Source: Acidobacteriaceae bacterium (GTDB taxonomy: Bacteria; Acidobacteriota; Terriglobia; Terriglobales; SbA1). Taken from it: a stretch of 5,209 nucleotides of DNA. Of this stretch, positions 1 to 5,209 are shown one piece after another. The stretch lies in assembly GCA_003156615.1 (NCBI GenBank), contig PMHI01000363.1, forward strand, positions 1 through 5,209. Reading direction: 5' to 3'. The translations under genes and the position numbers were made by a program. Under the pieces are notes generated by a model. It saw only the letters and a program-made list of their open reading frames with translations, made no database searches and had not been told where the DNA came from. Each line of letters begins with the position of its first letter. Position 1 is the first letter of the stretch.

Positions 1-2
1 GA

Positions 3-788
3 CTCGGCTGGACTGTCAGCACATGGTCGCAGCAACTCGGAGACGTCCTCGTCCTGACCATCCTCTCCACAATACTCGCCGCCTGCTTTTGGTACTGCTT
101 TTCCCGCGCGCCCGTTTGGTCTCCCGCCGAAACCCCTGCACCGAGTCCCATCTTCAACTATGTGCTCTACCTCGGCAGCCTCATCTGGTCATTGGAACTC
201 GCTTACCTGGAGAACCGGTTCCATGTGCTCTCCGGACAATGGGATTTCTATCTCTTGGCGACCGCCGGCCTCTTCTTCTTCCTTGCTTATCGTTTCGACA
301 ACCGCTTCGTGCTGTCGCTCGGTTTGTCCTCACTCGCCGGATGGTTCGGGCTCACCATCTCGCACTGGCCGGCTCATCAGGACTCGGCATATCGCCAATA
401 TGCCCTTCTCTACTGCCTGCTGGTCGGCGTCGGCGGGGCGCTTCTTCAGCGCCGCGGTCTGAAACCGCATTTCTTCGGCACTTATCTGAACATCGTTGCC
501 AACCTTCTCTTTTGGGCACTCCTCTCCGGCGTGTTCAATCCGCAGGGCTACGGCCTGTGGTTTCTCGCTCTGCTTATCGCTTGTGGCGCGTCTCTCGCCT
601 GGGGCCTGGCGCGACGGCACTTTGCCTTCGTTGCTTATGCCGCCGTCTACGGTTACGTGGGCGTGAGCTCGATGTTCCTCCGGGGTGTCACTGACGAAAC
701 CGCTGTCTTAGGCTATTTCGTCGTTACCGGAGTCGCTATGCTCGTGGTGCTGGTCCGGATCGGGCGCCGCTTCGGGGGGCCGGCGTGA
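3..788 (+). CDS. Polytopic membrane protein, 5'-truncated (DUF2157-like)
   Basis: The reading frame is open from the left edge (first full codon at 3) to a TGA at 786-788, giving 261 visible residues. No ATG, GTG or TTG occurs in this frame before GTG 162. The residues before that GTG already encode a hydrophobic span (visible residues about 13-33), so the gene most likely begins outside the window and GTG 162 is internal. About eight or nine membrane spans can be seen, roughly at 13-33, 53-67, 82-96, 102-121, 134-148, 161-179, 183-201, 206-223 and 233-252. They are joined by short, Arg-containing loops, and the protein ends in a basic tail (RIGRRFGGPA). No catalytic motif is visible. The pairing with the next gene and the general look suggest the membrane part of a DUF2157-type protein; the N-terminal domain that would confirm this is missing. 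Function unknown. The stop overlaps the next start by four bases, implying one operon with translational coupling. Confidence 0.82.
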   Translation, partial: LGWTVSTWSQQLGDVLVLTILSTILAACFWYCFSRAPVWSPAETPAPSPIFNYVLYLGSLIWSLELAYLENRFHVLSGQWDFYLLATAGLFFFLAYRFDNRFVLSLGLSSLAGWFGLTISHWPAHQDSAYRQYALLYCLLVGVGGALLQRRGLKPHFFGTYLNIVANLLFWALLSGVFNPQGYGLWFLALLIACGASLAWGLARRHFAFVAYAAVYGYVGVSSMFLRGVTDETAVLGYFVVTGVAMLVVLVRIGRRFGGPA

Positions 789-1993
789 GACTCTATCGTG
801 CATCCAGCGAAGAGACTCTGCGCGCCCGCAGACTCCTGGCGGACTGGGCCGGCGAGGGCATCCTTACCAAAGCGCAGTACCAGCGTCTGGAACCGGAAAC
901 GGTCTCTGAGCTCCGCACCGCCAACATTTTCCTGCGGCTGGTCTTGTTCCTCTTTACCCTGGTCAGCGTGGCCGCCGCCACCGCCCTGTTCTTCGTGATT
1001 TTTCTTTCGCGGCCATCGCCGCACGCGGCCGGCTTTTTCTTCCTGATCTTCGCTGCGGTCTGCTATGCAGCTGCCGAACTCGCCGTTTCCCAAGCCCGGC
1101 TCCATCGCTACGGTATCGAGGAAGCGCTCGCCGTTTGCTCGGTTGGTTTTCTCTGCGCGGGAATGCAGTCCTCTCTTTTCAGGGCCAACCCTTATTTGCC
1201 GCAGCCGGACGCAGCCCAGTCCCTGGTTCCCGCGGCCGGCGCCGTCTTTTCGCTCTGGATATGGCACCGCTTCGGGCTCTCCTATGCATTTCTCGCCGCT
1301 ATGATCTTCGTCCTCTTTCTACCAGGCTACTGGACGTCGTCGCACTCGGCGCAGCATCTGATCGTCGCCGTGTCCTATGCAGCCGGGCTAGTAGGTGTAG
1401 CCGCAGTACGCTCCCGCCATCGCTTTGACTACCTCGAGGAAGGCTTTTCGGTCCTCGAAGCCCTGCTCTGGCTCGGCATCTACCTGGCCATCAATCTCCA
1501 GCTTTCGTCGTTCAATCTGCCCGCGCAGTGGTGGGGCGGCACCCGGGCCGCCTCTGAATTCGCAAGGCCGTTCTACTGGGCCACGTGGGTGCTGATCTGG
1601 TGTCTGCCGCCCATCGTACTCGTGCGCGGCCTTCGCCAGAGGGACCGTTTCGTCATCGCGGTGGGCGCAATCGTCGCCATCCTGACTTTCGTCTCCAACA
1701 AGCCTTATCTCGGCTGGCCGCGGCATACCTGGGACCCGATGCTTCTGGGCATATTGCTAACCGGTATCGCCTTCTTCATCCGACGCTGGCTCGCCGGTGG
1801 CCGGGGCGGAATTCGCCACGGCTTTACCGCCGCGCGCCTATCGGGAAAGGACAAACACTGGATGAACCTCGGGTCGACCGTACTCGGCCCGCTATCGCCC
1901 CACTCAATAACTCCAGGTCCGCAAACAAGCAGTCCGGATGTCCGCTTCGGTGGGGGACAATCGGGAGGCGGAGGCGCCAGCAGCGATTTTTGA
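785..1993 (+). CDS. DUF2157-like integral membrane protein with Gly-rich C-terminal tail
   Basis: This complete 402-residue protein starts at GTG 785, whose TG is shared with the TGA of the upstream gene (GTGA). The ribosome binding site is only a G-run at 774-779, so coupled translation is likely. Residues 1-46 are soluble and charged. Within them, residues 14-36 (RRLLADWAGEGILTKAQYQR and following) resemble the 'W...G.I...Q' helical segment that opens DUF2157 proteins. About ten hydrophobic spans follow, at about 48-75, 81-102, 112-130, 144-160, 164-183, 189-208, 222-240, 263-282, 286-304 and 318-334. Residues 339-402 form a soluble, low-complexity tail containing RHGFTAARLSGKDK and ending in FGGGQSGGGGASSDF. 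Gly/Ser-rich tails of this kind recur on bacterial membrane proteins of unknown role. No enzymatic motif is seen and the function is unknown. Coding is supported by the coherent span pattern and by operon linkage. The DUF2157 label is from memory and not proven here. Confidence 0.87.
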   Translation: MRLYRASSEETLRARRLLADWAGEGILTKAQYQRLEPETVSELRTANIFLRLVLFLFTLVSVAAATALFFVIFLSRPSPHAAGFFFLIFAAVCYAAAELAVSQARLHRYGIEEALAVCSVGFLCAGMQSSLFRANPYLPQPDAAQSLVPAAGAVFSLWIWHRFGLSYAFLAAMIFVLFLPGYWTSSHSAQHLIVAVSYAAGLVGVAAVRSRHRFDYLEEGFSVLEALLWLGIYLAINLQLSSFNLPAQWWGGTRAASEFARPFYWATWVLIWCLPPIVLVRGLRQRDRFVIAVGAIVAILTFVSNKPYLGWPRHTWDPMLLGILLTGIAFFIRRWLAGGRGGIRHGFTAARLSGKDKHWMNLGSTVLGPLSPHSITPGPQTSSPDVRFGGGQSGGGGASSDF

Positions 1994-2053
1994 AGGTCGC
2001 GGGGTGGATGGGTCCCCGGCTGACGTAGCGCAGAATTCCGGTAGCTGCACGCC

Positions 2054-3388
2054 TCACTTGGTCTTTTTCACCAATCCCATCAATCGACTCTTATTGATCT
2101 TTAATACCACCCCTGAGTTCCGGTCCGCGACCTCACTAACTTTGTACTCCGCGGCCGTCCCGAGTACCTGTGCGGTCTCTGAGGGCGTCAGCGTGTAGTC
2201 CTCATTGAGCCACTTAGCCATTCCTTCTGTGGCGCCCTTCAGCGCATCGTCCAGCGACGCCGATAAACCCATCGTAATGATGTGCGTCGAAGTCTCAATC
2301 CGCCGGTCGAACAGATGCGTTGCTTGGATCACATCCACCGAGAATTCCACGTCCATCGAAGTCTCGAGCGCGTTGCCATTCAGCTCTCCATCACCCTGCT
2401 CCGCATGCGCATCCCCCAGGTACAACAGCGCACCGGGGTTCGCGACGGGCAAATACACCGTCGCGCCTTCGCCGATCTCATTGAAGTCCATGTTGCCGCC
2501 CCATCCGCCTGAATCGCCCGTTGGCGGCGGCGCCTGCGTTGGCCGAACTGCAGTCGCGATACATCCCAGCATCGGCTTCAGAGGGACCGTGTAATTCGCC
2601 AAGTCCGTTCCTGCGCCCTCCGGATATGCCACACCCTTCGCAACGTCAATGTGCCACCGAATGGTCTTGCCGGCGTCTTTCATCATCACCGCAAGGTCAC
2701 TGTTCATCGCGCTCTCATCCACACTGTCATCACTGACCGCATAGTCACGGTTCGGCCGCAACTTCAGGATGTGTACCACCAGCGTGTCGCCCGGCTGGGC
2801 GCCCTCGATGTAGAAGGGCCCCGTTTGCGGATTGCCGCCAAGCACGCGTCTTACGCCTTTCTCGTCCGTGCCGCCGGCATCCACAGTCGTGGTGTGCACT
2901 GTATCTCCCGGCGCGATCGTCAGCACCGGCTTATTGCCCGGCGAAAACTGCCGATAGAACACGGTTGGTGTGAACTCATGGCGCTTCGGTACCCCATGTT
3001 CGAGTGGCATAGCGCGTCTTGCCGTGAACGCGTACTTCATCGGATGATCCATGTCCTTGGGGTCGGTCTCGATCGCGCTCCCTGCGATGACACCATCTTT
3101 TATCGTCGCATTCACGTCGGAAGTCGTGCCGTCGTCGCTCGTGGCCAGCAGGTGAATGGCGCCACCGCTCACGGTTCCCTTCGTCAGCTTGTCCCCCGTA
3201 TACGTTCCGCTCAACTTATCGCCATCCTGTTTCAGTTCCATTCGCAGATAGGTTGTGGTCCCAAACAGGTCCGCGGACATGATCCAGTTTCCGCTTACAT
3301 CCGTTTCCGGCCCACCCTGTTGCCCCAGCGCAAGTCCTGACGCAATGCAAGCACACTGCATCACGGCAGCGATTACCTTTTGTCGCAT
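2054..3388 (-). CDS. Secreted acetamidase/formamidase-family protein with N-terminal beta domain
   Basis: The 444-residue protein starts at ATG 3388, chosen because GAGGAG lies seven bases upstream and the residues that follow form a Sec-type signal peptide. That peptide has a basic start (MRQK) and a hydrophobic core to about residue 21, with cleavage likely near LALG-QQ. The frame stays open upstream to 3775, but that part lies before the signal peptide and overlaps the regulator gene. Residues about 30-123 form a small beta-rich domain (VSGNW at 31-35, QDGDKLSGTYTG at 54-65) like those attached to many acidobacterial exported proteins. Residues about 135-440 are the FmdA/AmdA fold: GPFYIEGAQPGD (190-201), GGWGGNMD (294-301), LPV (313-315) and GDAHAEQGDGE (325-335), the last with the family's conserved His and acidic residues. 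Known members hydrolyse formamide, acetamide or related short amides to the acid and ammonia, mostly in the cytoplasm. Export of this one and its exact substrate are inference. It converges on the membrane-protein operon with a 60-base gap. Confidence 0.92.
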   Translation of the reverse strand: MRQKVIAAVMQCACIASGLALGQQGGPETDVSGNWIMSADLFGTTTYLRMELKQDGDKLSGTYTGDKLTKGTVSGGAIHLLATSDDGTTSDVNATIKDGVIAGSAIETDPKDMDHPMKYAFTARRAMPLEHGVPKRHEFTPTVFYRQFSPGNKPVLTIAPGDTVHTTTVDAGGTDEKGVRRVLGGNPQTGPFYIEGAQPGDTLVVHILKLRPNRDYAVSDDSVDESAMNSDLAVMMKDAGKTIRWHIDVAKGVAYPEGAGTDLANYTVPLKPMLGCIATAVRPTQAPPPTGDSGGWGGNMDFNEIGEGATVYLPVANPGALLYLGDAHAEQGDGELNGNALETSMDVEFSVDVIQATHLFDRRIETSTHIITMGLSASLDDALKGATEGMAKWLNEDYTLTPSETAQVLGTAAEYKVSEVADRNSGVVLKINKSRLMGLVKKTK

Positions 3389-3395
3389 TCTGAAT

Positions 3396-3401
3396 CTCCT
3401 C
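3396..3401 (-). promoter_or_regulatory. Ribosome binding site of the amidase gene
   Basis: The minus strand reads GAGGAG here, then seven bases (ATTCAGA), then ATG at 3388. This good Shine-Dalgarno match at ideal spacing fixes the start directly before the signal peptide and argues against the longer upstream reading frame. Confidence 0.8.
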
Positions 3402-3516
3402 GTTTGCAGGAGTGGAAGGACAGCTTCGACGGTAACGATCATAGCGTAATGGGGGCCATTCAGTGTCGTTGGCAGATCAACAAATTGCGACGTCCTGTAT
3501 GGCGAACGAGTCTCAC

Positions 3517-3567
3517 TCTCAGGGCTTCCAATCGTGCGCATAAATCTCAGGGCTGGCAATGTTGCGC
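3517..3567. repeat. Two-copy imperfect direct repeat, 23-base units, period 28
   Basis: Copy one (3517-3539) and copy two (3545-3567) share TCTCAGGGCT, then two differing bases, CAAT, two differing bases, then TGCGC. That is 19 of 23 identical bases, separated by the 5-base spacer ATAAA. No third copy is seen one period away on either side. The pair lies about 130-180 bases upstream of the amidase start, in non-coding DNA. It could be a paired binding site for a regulator on nearly the same helical face (28 bases is about 2.7 turns, so not exactly), or the remnant of a small duplication. Confidence 0.7.
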
Positions 3568-3684
3568 GGCACTCCGGTTTGCCCATCATCCGGGCACAAT
3601 CCAGGACAAGGGAAAGGTGACATGAATGGCCCGACGAGTGAGGCCGCAGGTTTTCATGCAGCAGGGAGCGATGTGTTGGATTAC

Positions 3685-4401
3685 TCAAACATGAAGGCCA
3701 AATCGAGTCATCATTTCGCGTCGGCCCAGACTTGTGACGCCTAAGACTCTGCTGTCGAGGTCCTGGAGGACCCACTTGTTCTTAAGCGCGATCTTGAGGA
3801 GGGCTGCCCCCAGCGCTCCGCCGAGATGAGGCTTTCGCTCACTCCAGTCCACACAAGGGTATGCGAAGCGACGGCGCAGCGTCCGAGCTGACTCGACGTC
3901 AATGCCAAGACCCTCAAACGCCATTGTTCCGCTTAGGGTGAGGCCGTATGCGTTGTTGCTGGCGATTGAATCGGACGTTGAATGGAATGACAGCCAGCCC
4001 AATGTGCGGAAGCGTTCATGCAGCGAGACGCCCAAGGTGCCTGCGATGTGATCGTAGCAAGTGCGCGCAGCACGCAGCCGATTTGGCGTACTCGGCACGA
4101 ATGCGGCTCGGGATTCCCCGGCGAGCACGCTCAAGGCCTCGAGCGCTGCGGCCACATTGTCTCCTTCCAGACTGTAGTAGCGATGCTTCCCCTGAGCAAA
4201 CACCTTCACCAACCGCAGCGTCTTCAGCCGCTGCAGGTGCACGCTGGCGGTTGAAGGCGTCACGTCAGCGACCGCCGCAAGCTCTGTGCTAGTTCGTGCG
4301 CGACCATCCAACAAGCAGTAGAGCATGTGGGCGCGCGCTGGTTCACCGATGGCCGCCGCAATTCCACAGGCCGTAGCGTCGGATTGGGCCTCCACATTCA
4401 T
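3685..4401 (-). CDS. ArsR-family winged-helix transcriptional regulator with C-terminal extension
   Basis: The start at ATG 4401 gives 238 residues (MNVEAQSD...). The frame is open further upstream (possible ATG at 4443 and beyond), but those starts lie inside the palindrome or overlap the divergent gene, and the ArsR fold begins right after Met1. Residues about 10-85 form the winged helix: IGEPARAHMLYCLLDG (18-33), the recognition region TSTELAAVADVTPSTASVHL (37-56), and a wing around KHRYYSLEGD (72-81). The ELCVCDL-type cysteine metal site of classical ArsR/SmtB proteins is absent. The C-terminal half is much longer than in minimal ArsR proteins (about 100 residues). It carries the hallmarks of one subfamily: ARTCYDHIAG (112-121) and CVDWSERKPHLGGALGAAL (183-201), with conserved Cys, Asp and His that could bind an effector. 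It is a DNA-binding regulator acting in the cytoplasm; the ligand is unknown. It diverges from the NIPSNAP gene. No Shine-Dalgarno precedes 4401. Confidence 0.9.
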   Translation of the reverse strand: MNVEAQSDATACGIAAAIGEPARAHMLYCLLDGRARTSTELAAVADVTPSTASVHLQRLKTLRLVKVFAQGKHRYYSLEGDNVAAALEALSVLAGESRAAFVPSTPNRLRAARTCYDHIAGTLGVSLHERFRTLGWLSFHSTSDSIASNNAYGLTLSGTMAFEGLGIDVESARTLRRRFAYPCVDWSERKPHLGGALGAALLKIALKNKWVLQDLDSRVLGVTSLGRREMMTRFGLHV

Positions 4402-4407
4402 ACTTTG

Positions 4408-4436
4408 ATGGTAGGCGAAGTGTTCCTGTTCGGCAA
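4408..4436 (-). promoter_or_regulatory. Candidate promoter of the ArsR-family gene (leaderless model)
   Basis: On the minus strand TTGCCG (4436-4431) and TACCAT (4413-4408) are separated by exactly 17 bases; each matches the sigma-70 consensus at four of six positions. Transcription starting seven bases past the -10 would begin at the A of ATG 4401, giving a leaderless message. That would explain the missing Shine-Dalgarno. The -35 lies within one arm of the inverted repeat at 4428-4453. The match is modest and could be chance. Confidence 0.4.
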
Positions 4437-4453
4437 CTGGCATATTGCCGAAC
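4428..4453. promoter_or_regulatory. Perfect 9-8-9 inverted repeat, probable ArsR-family operator
   Basis: GTTCGGCAA (4428-4436) and TTGCCGAAC (4445-4453) are exact reverse complements around an eight-base centre (CTGGCATA). The repeat starts 27 bases upstream of the regulator's ATG 4401 and ends 129 bases before the ATG of the divergent NIPSNAP gene. Dyads of this size between a divergent ArsR-type regulator and its target are typical operators. Overlap with the putative -35 of the regulator fits autorepression. No poly-T follows on either strand, so a terminator is unlikely. Confidence 0.65.
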
Positions 4454-4567
4454 GTGCATCCGCAAGAGCCATCCATTGCACGAATGACCCGCCGCGAAGC
4501 CATTCGAAGCATTTCGGCGATGTGTGCGCTGATCTTTGGCGACCAGGCCCGGGACACGCCGGCCATT

Positions 4568-4573
4568 GAGAGG
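4568..4573 (+). promoter_or_regulatory. Ribosome binding site of the NIPSNAP gene
   Basis: GAGAGG sits nine bases before ATG 4583. It selects this start over an in-frame ATG at 4445, which lies inside the inverted repeat and would add 46 residues unlike the family's usual N-terminus. Confidence 0.7.
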
Positions 4574-4582
4574 AAAACAACC

Positions 4583-4927
4583 ATGAAGATCACCTGCATC
4601 ATCCGCTACCAGATTGATCCGTTCCAGCGAGACGAGTTCGAGAAATATGCCGAGAATTGGGGCCGCATCATTCCGCGATGCGGTGGCCACCTGATCGGTT
4701 ATTTTCTTCCTTATGAAGGCACGAACGATGTGGCCTGGGGTCTGATTGCGTTCGATAGTCTGGCCTCCTATGAGGCGTACCGAGCACGCTTGAAATCTGA
4801 TCCCGAAGCTCACAAGAATTTCGCTATGGCACAGAGCAAGCGAGTTATCCTCCGCGAAGAAAGGAACTTCGTGGAAGCAGTCGATGGAACGCTCGGTATT
4901 TCTTCGACACTCGCGGGATCAAGGTGA
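4583..4927 (+). CDS. NIPSNAP-family protein
   Basis: This complete 114-residue soluble protein begins [15 protein letters not shown], an edge strand followed by a helix typical of the ferredoxin-like NIPSNAP (dimeric alpha+beta barrel) fold. Further family-like segments are [17 protein letters not shown] (19-35), [16 protein letters not shown] (39-54), the helix [18 protein letters not shown] (59-76) and the closing strand [13 protein letters not shown] (88-100). The length (about 100-115 residues) suits a single-domain bacterial member. No signal peptide is present, so it is cytoplasmic. The biochemical role of bacterial NIPSNAP proteins is not established; related small barrels bind or act on small molecules, but no reaction can be assigned here. 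It is transcribed away from the ArsR-type regulator and followed by a racemase-family gene after 49 bases, so it is probably the first gene of a regulated operon. It has a good ribosome binding site at 4568-4573. No -10/-35 pair was convincing in front of it. Confidence 0.92.
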   Translation: MKITCIIRYQIDPFQRDEFEKYAENWGRIIPRCGGHLIGYFLPYEGTNDVAWGLIAFDSLASYEAYRARLKSDPEAHKNFAMAQSKRVILREERNFVEAVDGTLGISSTLAGSR

Positions 4928-4976
4928 ATCCCAGGGATGCAGCTGCGAAGTTCGGAAGATGAAACGTAGAAATGCA

Positions 4977-5209
4977 ATGAAGAAGATTGGCATCGTTGGA
5001 GGTTTGGCTTGGCCGTCGACAGTGGATTACTACTCAGAGATTTGTCGTCGAAGCGAACGATGGCACCTCGCCAGGAACCCGCACGCCGTGCCCTCGACAC
5101 CAGAGATGAGCATTGAATCATTAGACGTAAACAAGGCGATTTCCTACTTCGGGACTGATGAGGACGAAACATCGTGGTCGCAATTCGACGGCTACCATCG
5201 CGCGGCCCT
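4977..5209 (+). CDS. Aspartate/glutamate racemase-family protein, 3'-truncated
   Basis: The open frame runs from ATG 4977 through the window end (77 codons plus two bases). The N-terminus MKKIGIVGGLAWPSTVDYYS is the first strand, glycine turn and helix of the Asp/Glu racemase fold, and TPEMSIESLD (41-50) is its second strand. GGLAWPST replaces the commoner GGLGPxAT, which marks a distinct subfamily. Family members interconvert L- and D-amino acids with a pair of cysteines. Those positions lie beyond the visible part, so activity cannot be judged. An in-frame ATG at 4959 would add six residues (MKRRNA) and has a weak GAAG eight bases upstream. I chose 4977 because the family normally starts at MKKIGIVGG, but neither start has a strong ribosome binding site. 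The gene lies 49 bases after NIPSNAP on the same strand and is probably co-transcribed. Confidence 0.88.
   Translation, partial: MKKIGIVGGLAWPSTVDYYSEICRRSERWHLARNPHAVPSTPEMSIESLDVNKAISYFGTDEDETSWSQFDGYHRAA

Larger units (their letters stand above)
3389..3684. other. Non-coding region between regulator stop and amidase start
   Basis: These 296 bases separate two minus-strand genes. No credible gene is seen on either strand: the open frames lack a ribosome binding site and a recognisable protein. The stretch holds the amidase ribosome binding site (3396-3401), a perfect short palindrome (AATGG-GGG-CCATT, 3448-3460) and the two-copy direct repeat at 3517-3567. A minus-strand TATGAT at 3438-3443 is a possible -10, but no -35 match lies at normal spacing. 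Its size suggests that the amidase has its own promoter here and is not simply read through from the regulator gene. No convincing terminator for the regulator was found. Confidence 0.6.

Noticed and set aside
23..694. Long + strand open frame (223 residues) beginning at ATG 23
   Set aside because: Arg/Leu/Pro-rich composition with no family resemblance; it lies out of frame over the hydrophobic-span pattern of the membrane protein at 3-788.
713..1267. 184-residue minus-strand open frame
   Set aside because: Antisense to the coupled membrane proteins, rich in Gly, Glu and Arg without a domain; typical mirror frame of G+C-rich coding DNA.
2000..2018. CGGGG...CCCCG hairpin in the 60-base convergent gap
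   Set aside because: Only five base pairs and no T-run on either strand, so not a supportable terminator; the gap shows nothing else clear.
3438..3443. TATGAT (minus strand) as -10 of an amidase promoter
   Set aside because: No hexamer resembling a -35 lies 16-18 bases upstream, so the promoter cannot be called from sequence alone.
3580..3596. TGCCC-7-GGGCA hairpin downstream of the regulator gene
   Set aside because: Short stem, no T-run, about 90 bases past the stop; not convincing as a terminator.
3389..3775. Upstream extension of the amidase frame to ATG 3775
   Set aside because: It would place 129 residues before a clear signal peptide, ignore the GAGGAG site at 3396-3401 and overlap the regulator gene.
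4453..4482. CGTGCA ... TGCACG inverted repeat with an 18-base gap
   Set aside because: Six-base arms with wide spacing are expected by chance; far weaker than the adjacent 9-8-9 dyad.
4495..4514. Tandem CGAAGCCATT / CGAAGCATTT in the divergent region
   Set aside because: Two short units with two mismatches; easily chance and without a supporting context.
4445..4582. Upstream extension of the NIPSNAP frame to ATG 4445
   Set aside because: That start lies inside the inverted repeat and lacks a ribosome binding site, whereas ATG 4583 has GAGAGG nine bases upstream and begins the family fold.
4402..4602. Upstream extension of the regulator frame to ATG 4602 or ATG 4443
   Set aside because: The added residues are not ArsR-like, run through the perfect inverted repeat and, in the longest form, overlap the start of the divergent NIPSNAP gene.
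4810..5172. 120-residue minus-strand open frame
   Set aside because: Antisense to the NIPSNAP and racemase genes, Ser/Arg-rich, with no recognisable domain.

Overview
The window (about 58-60% G+C by eye) looks like ordinary chromosomal sequence from a soil-type bacterium. Two features point tentatively to Acidobacteriota: consecutive polytopic membrane proteins of the DUF2157 type, the second with a Gly-rich 'GGGGASSDF'-type tail, and an exported acetamidase-like protein with a small beta-rich N-terminal domain. This assignment rests on remembered family style, not on a marker gene. I see no rRNA, tRNA, transposase, CRISPR array or phage gene.

Layout. (1) Positions 3-1993, + strand: the 3' part of one multi-spanning membrane protein, followed with a 4-base GTGA stop/start overlap by a complete 402-residue membrane protein. 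They form a tightly coupled operon of unknown function. (2) Positions 2054-3388, - strand and convergent with the first pair: a 444-residue secreted acetamidase/formamidase-family protein with a well-placed GAGGAG ribosome binding site. (3) Positions 3389-3684: a 296-base non-coding stretch upstream of the amidase gene. It carries a two-copy imperfect direct repeat (period 28) and a short palindrome. (4) Positions 3685-4401, - strand: an ArsR-type winged-helix regulator with a long C-terminal domain. (5) Positions 4402-4582: a 181-base divergent regulatory region with a perfect 9-8-9 inverted repeat. The repeat overlaps the -35 of a plausible, possibly leaderless, arsR-type promoter. (6) Positions 4583-4927, + strand: a complete NIPSNAP-family protein. 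(7) Positions 4977-5209, + strand: the start of an aspartate/glutamate racemase-family protein, cut by the window edge and probably in the same operon.

How the parts fit. The right half reads as a divergon: the regulator faces a NIPSNAP-racemase operon across an operator-like palindrome, so autoregulation plus control of the operon is the natural inference. The regulator lacks the cysteine metal motif in its recognition-helix region, and its effector is unknown. The amidase lies downstream of the regulator on the same strand, but 296 bases away with its own ribosome binding site, so it is probably expressed separately. I found no clear evidence of an entirely new system. The most informative items are the operator/promoter arrangement, the unusual C-terminal domain of the regulator, the exported two-domain amidase and the repeat pair in front of it.
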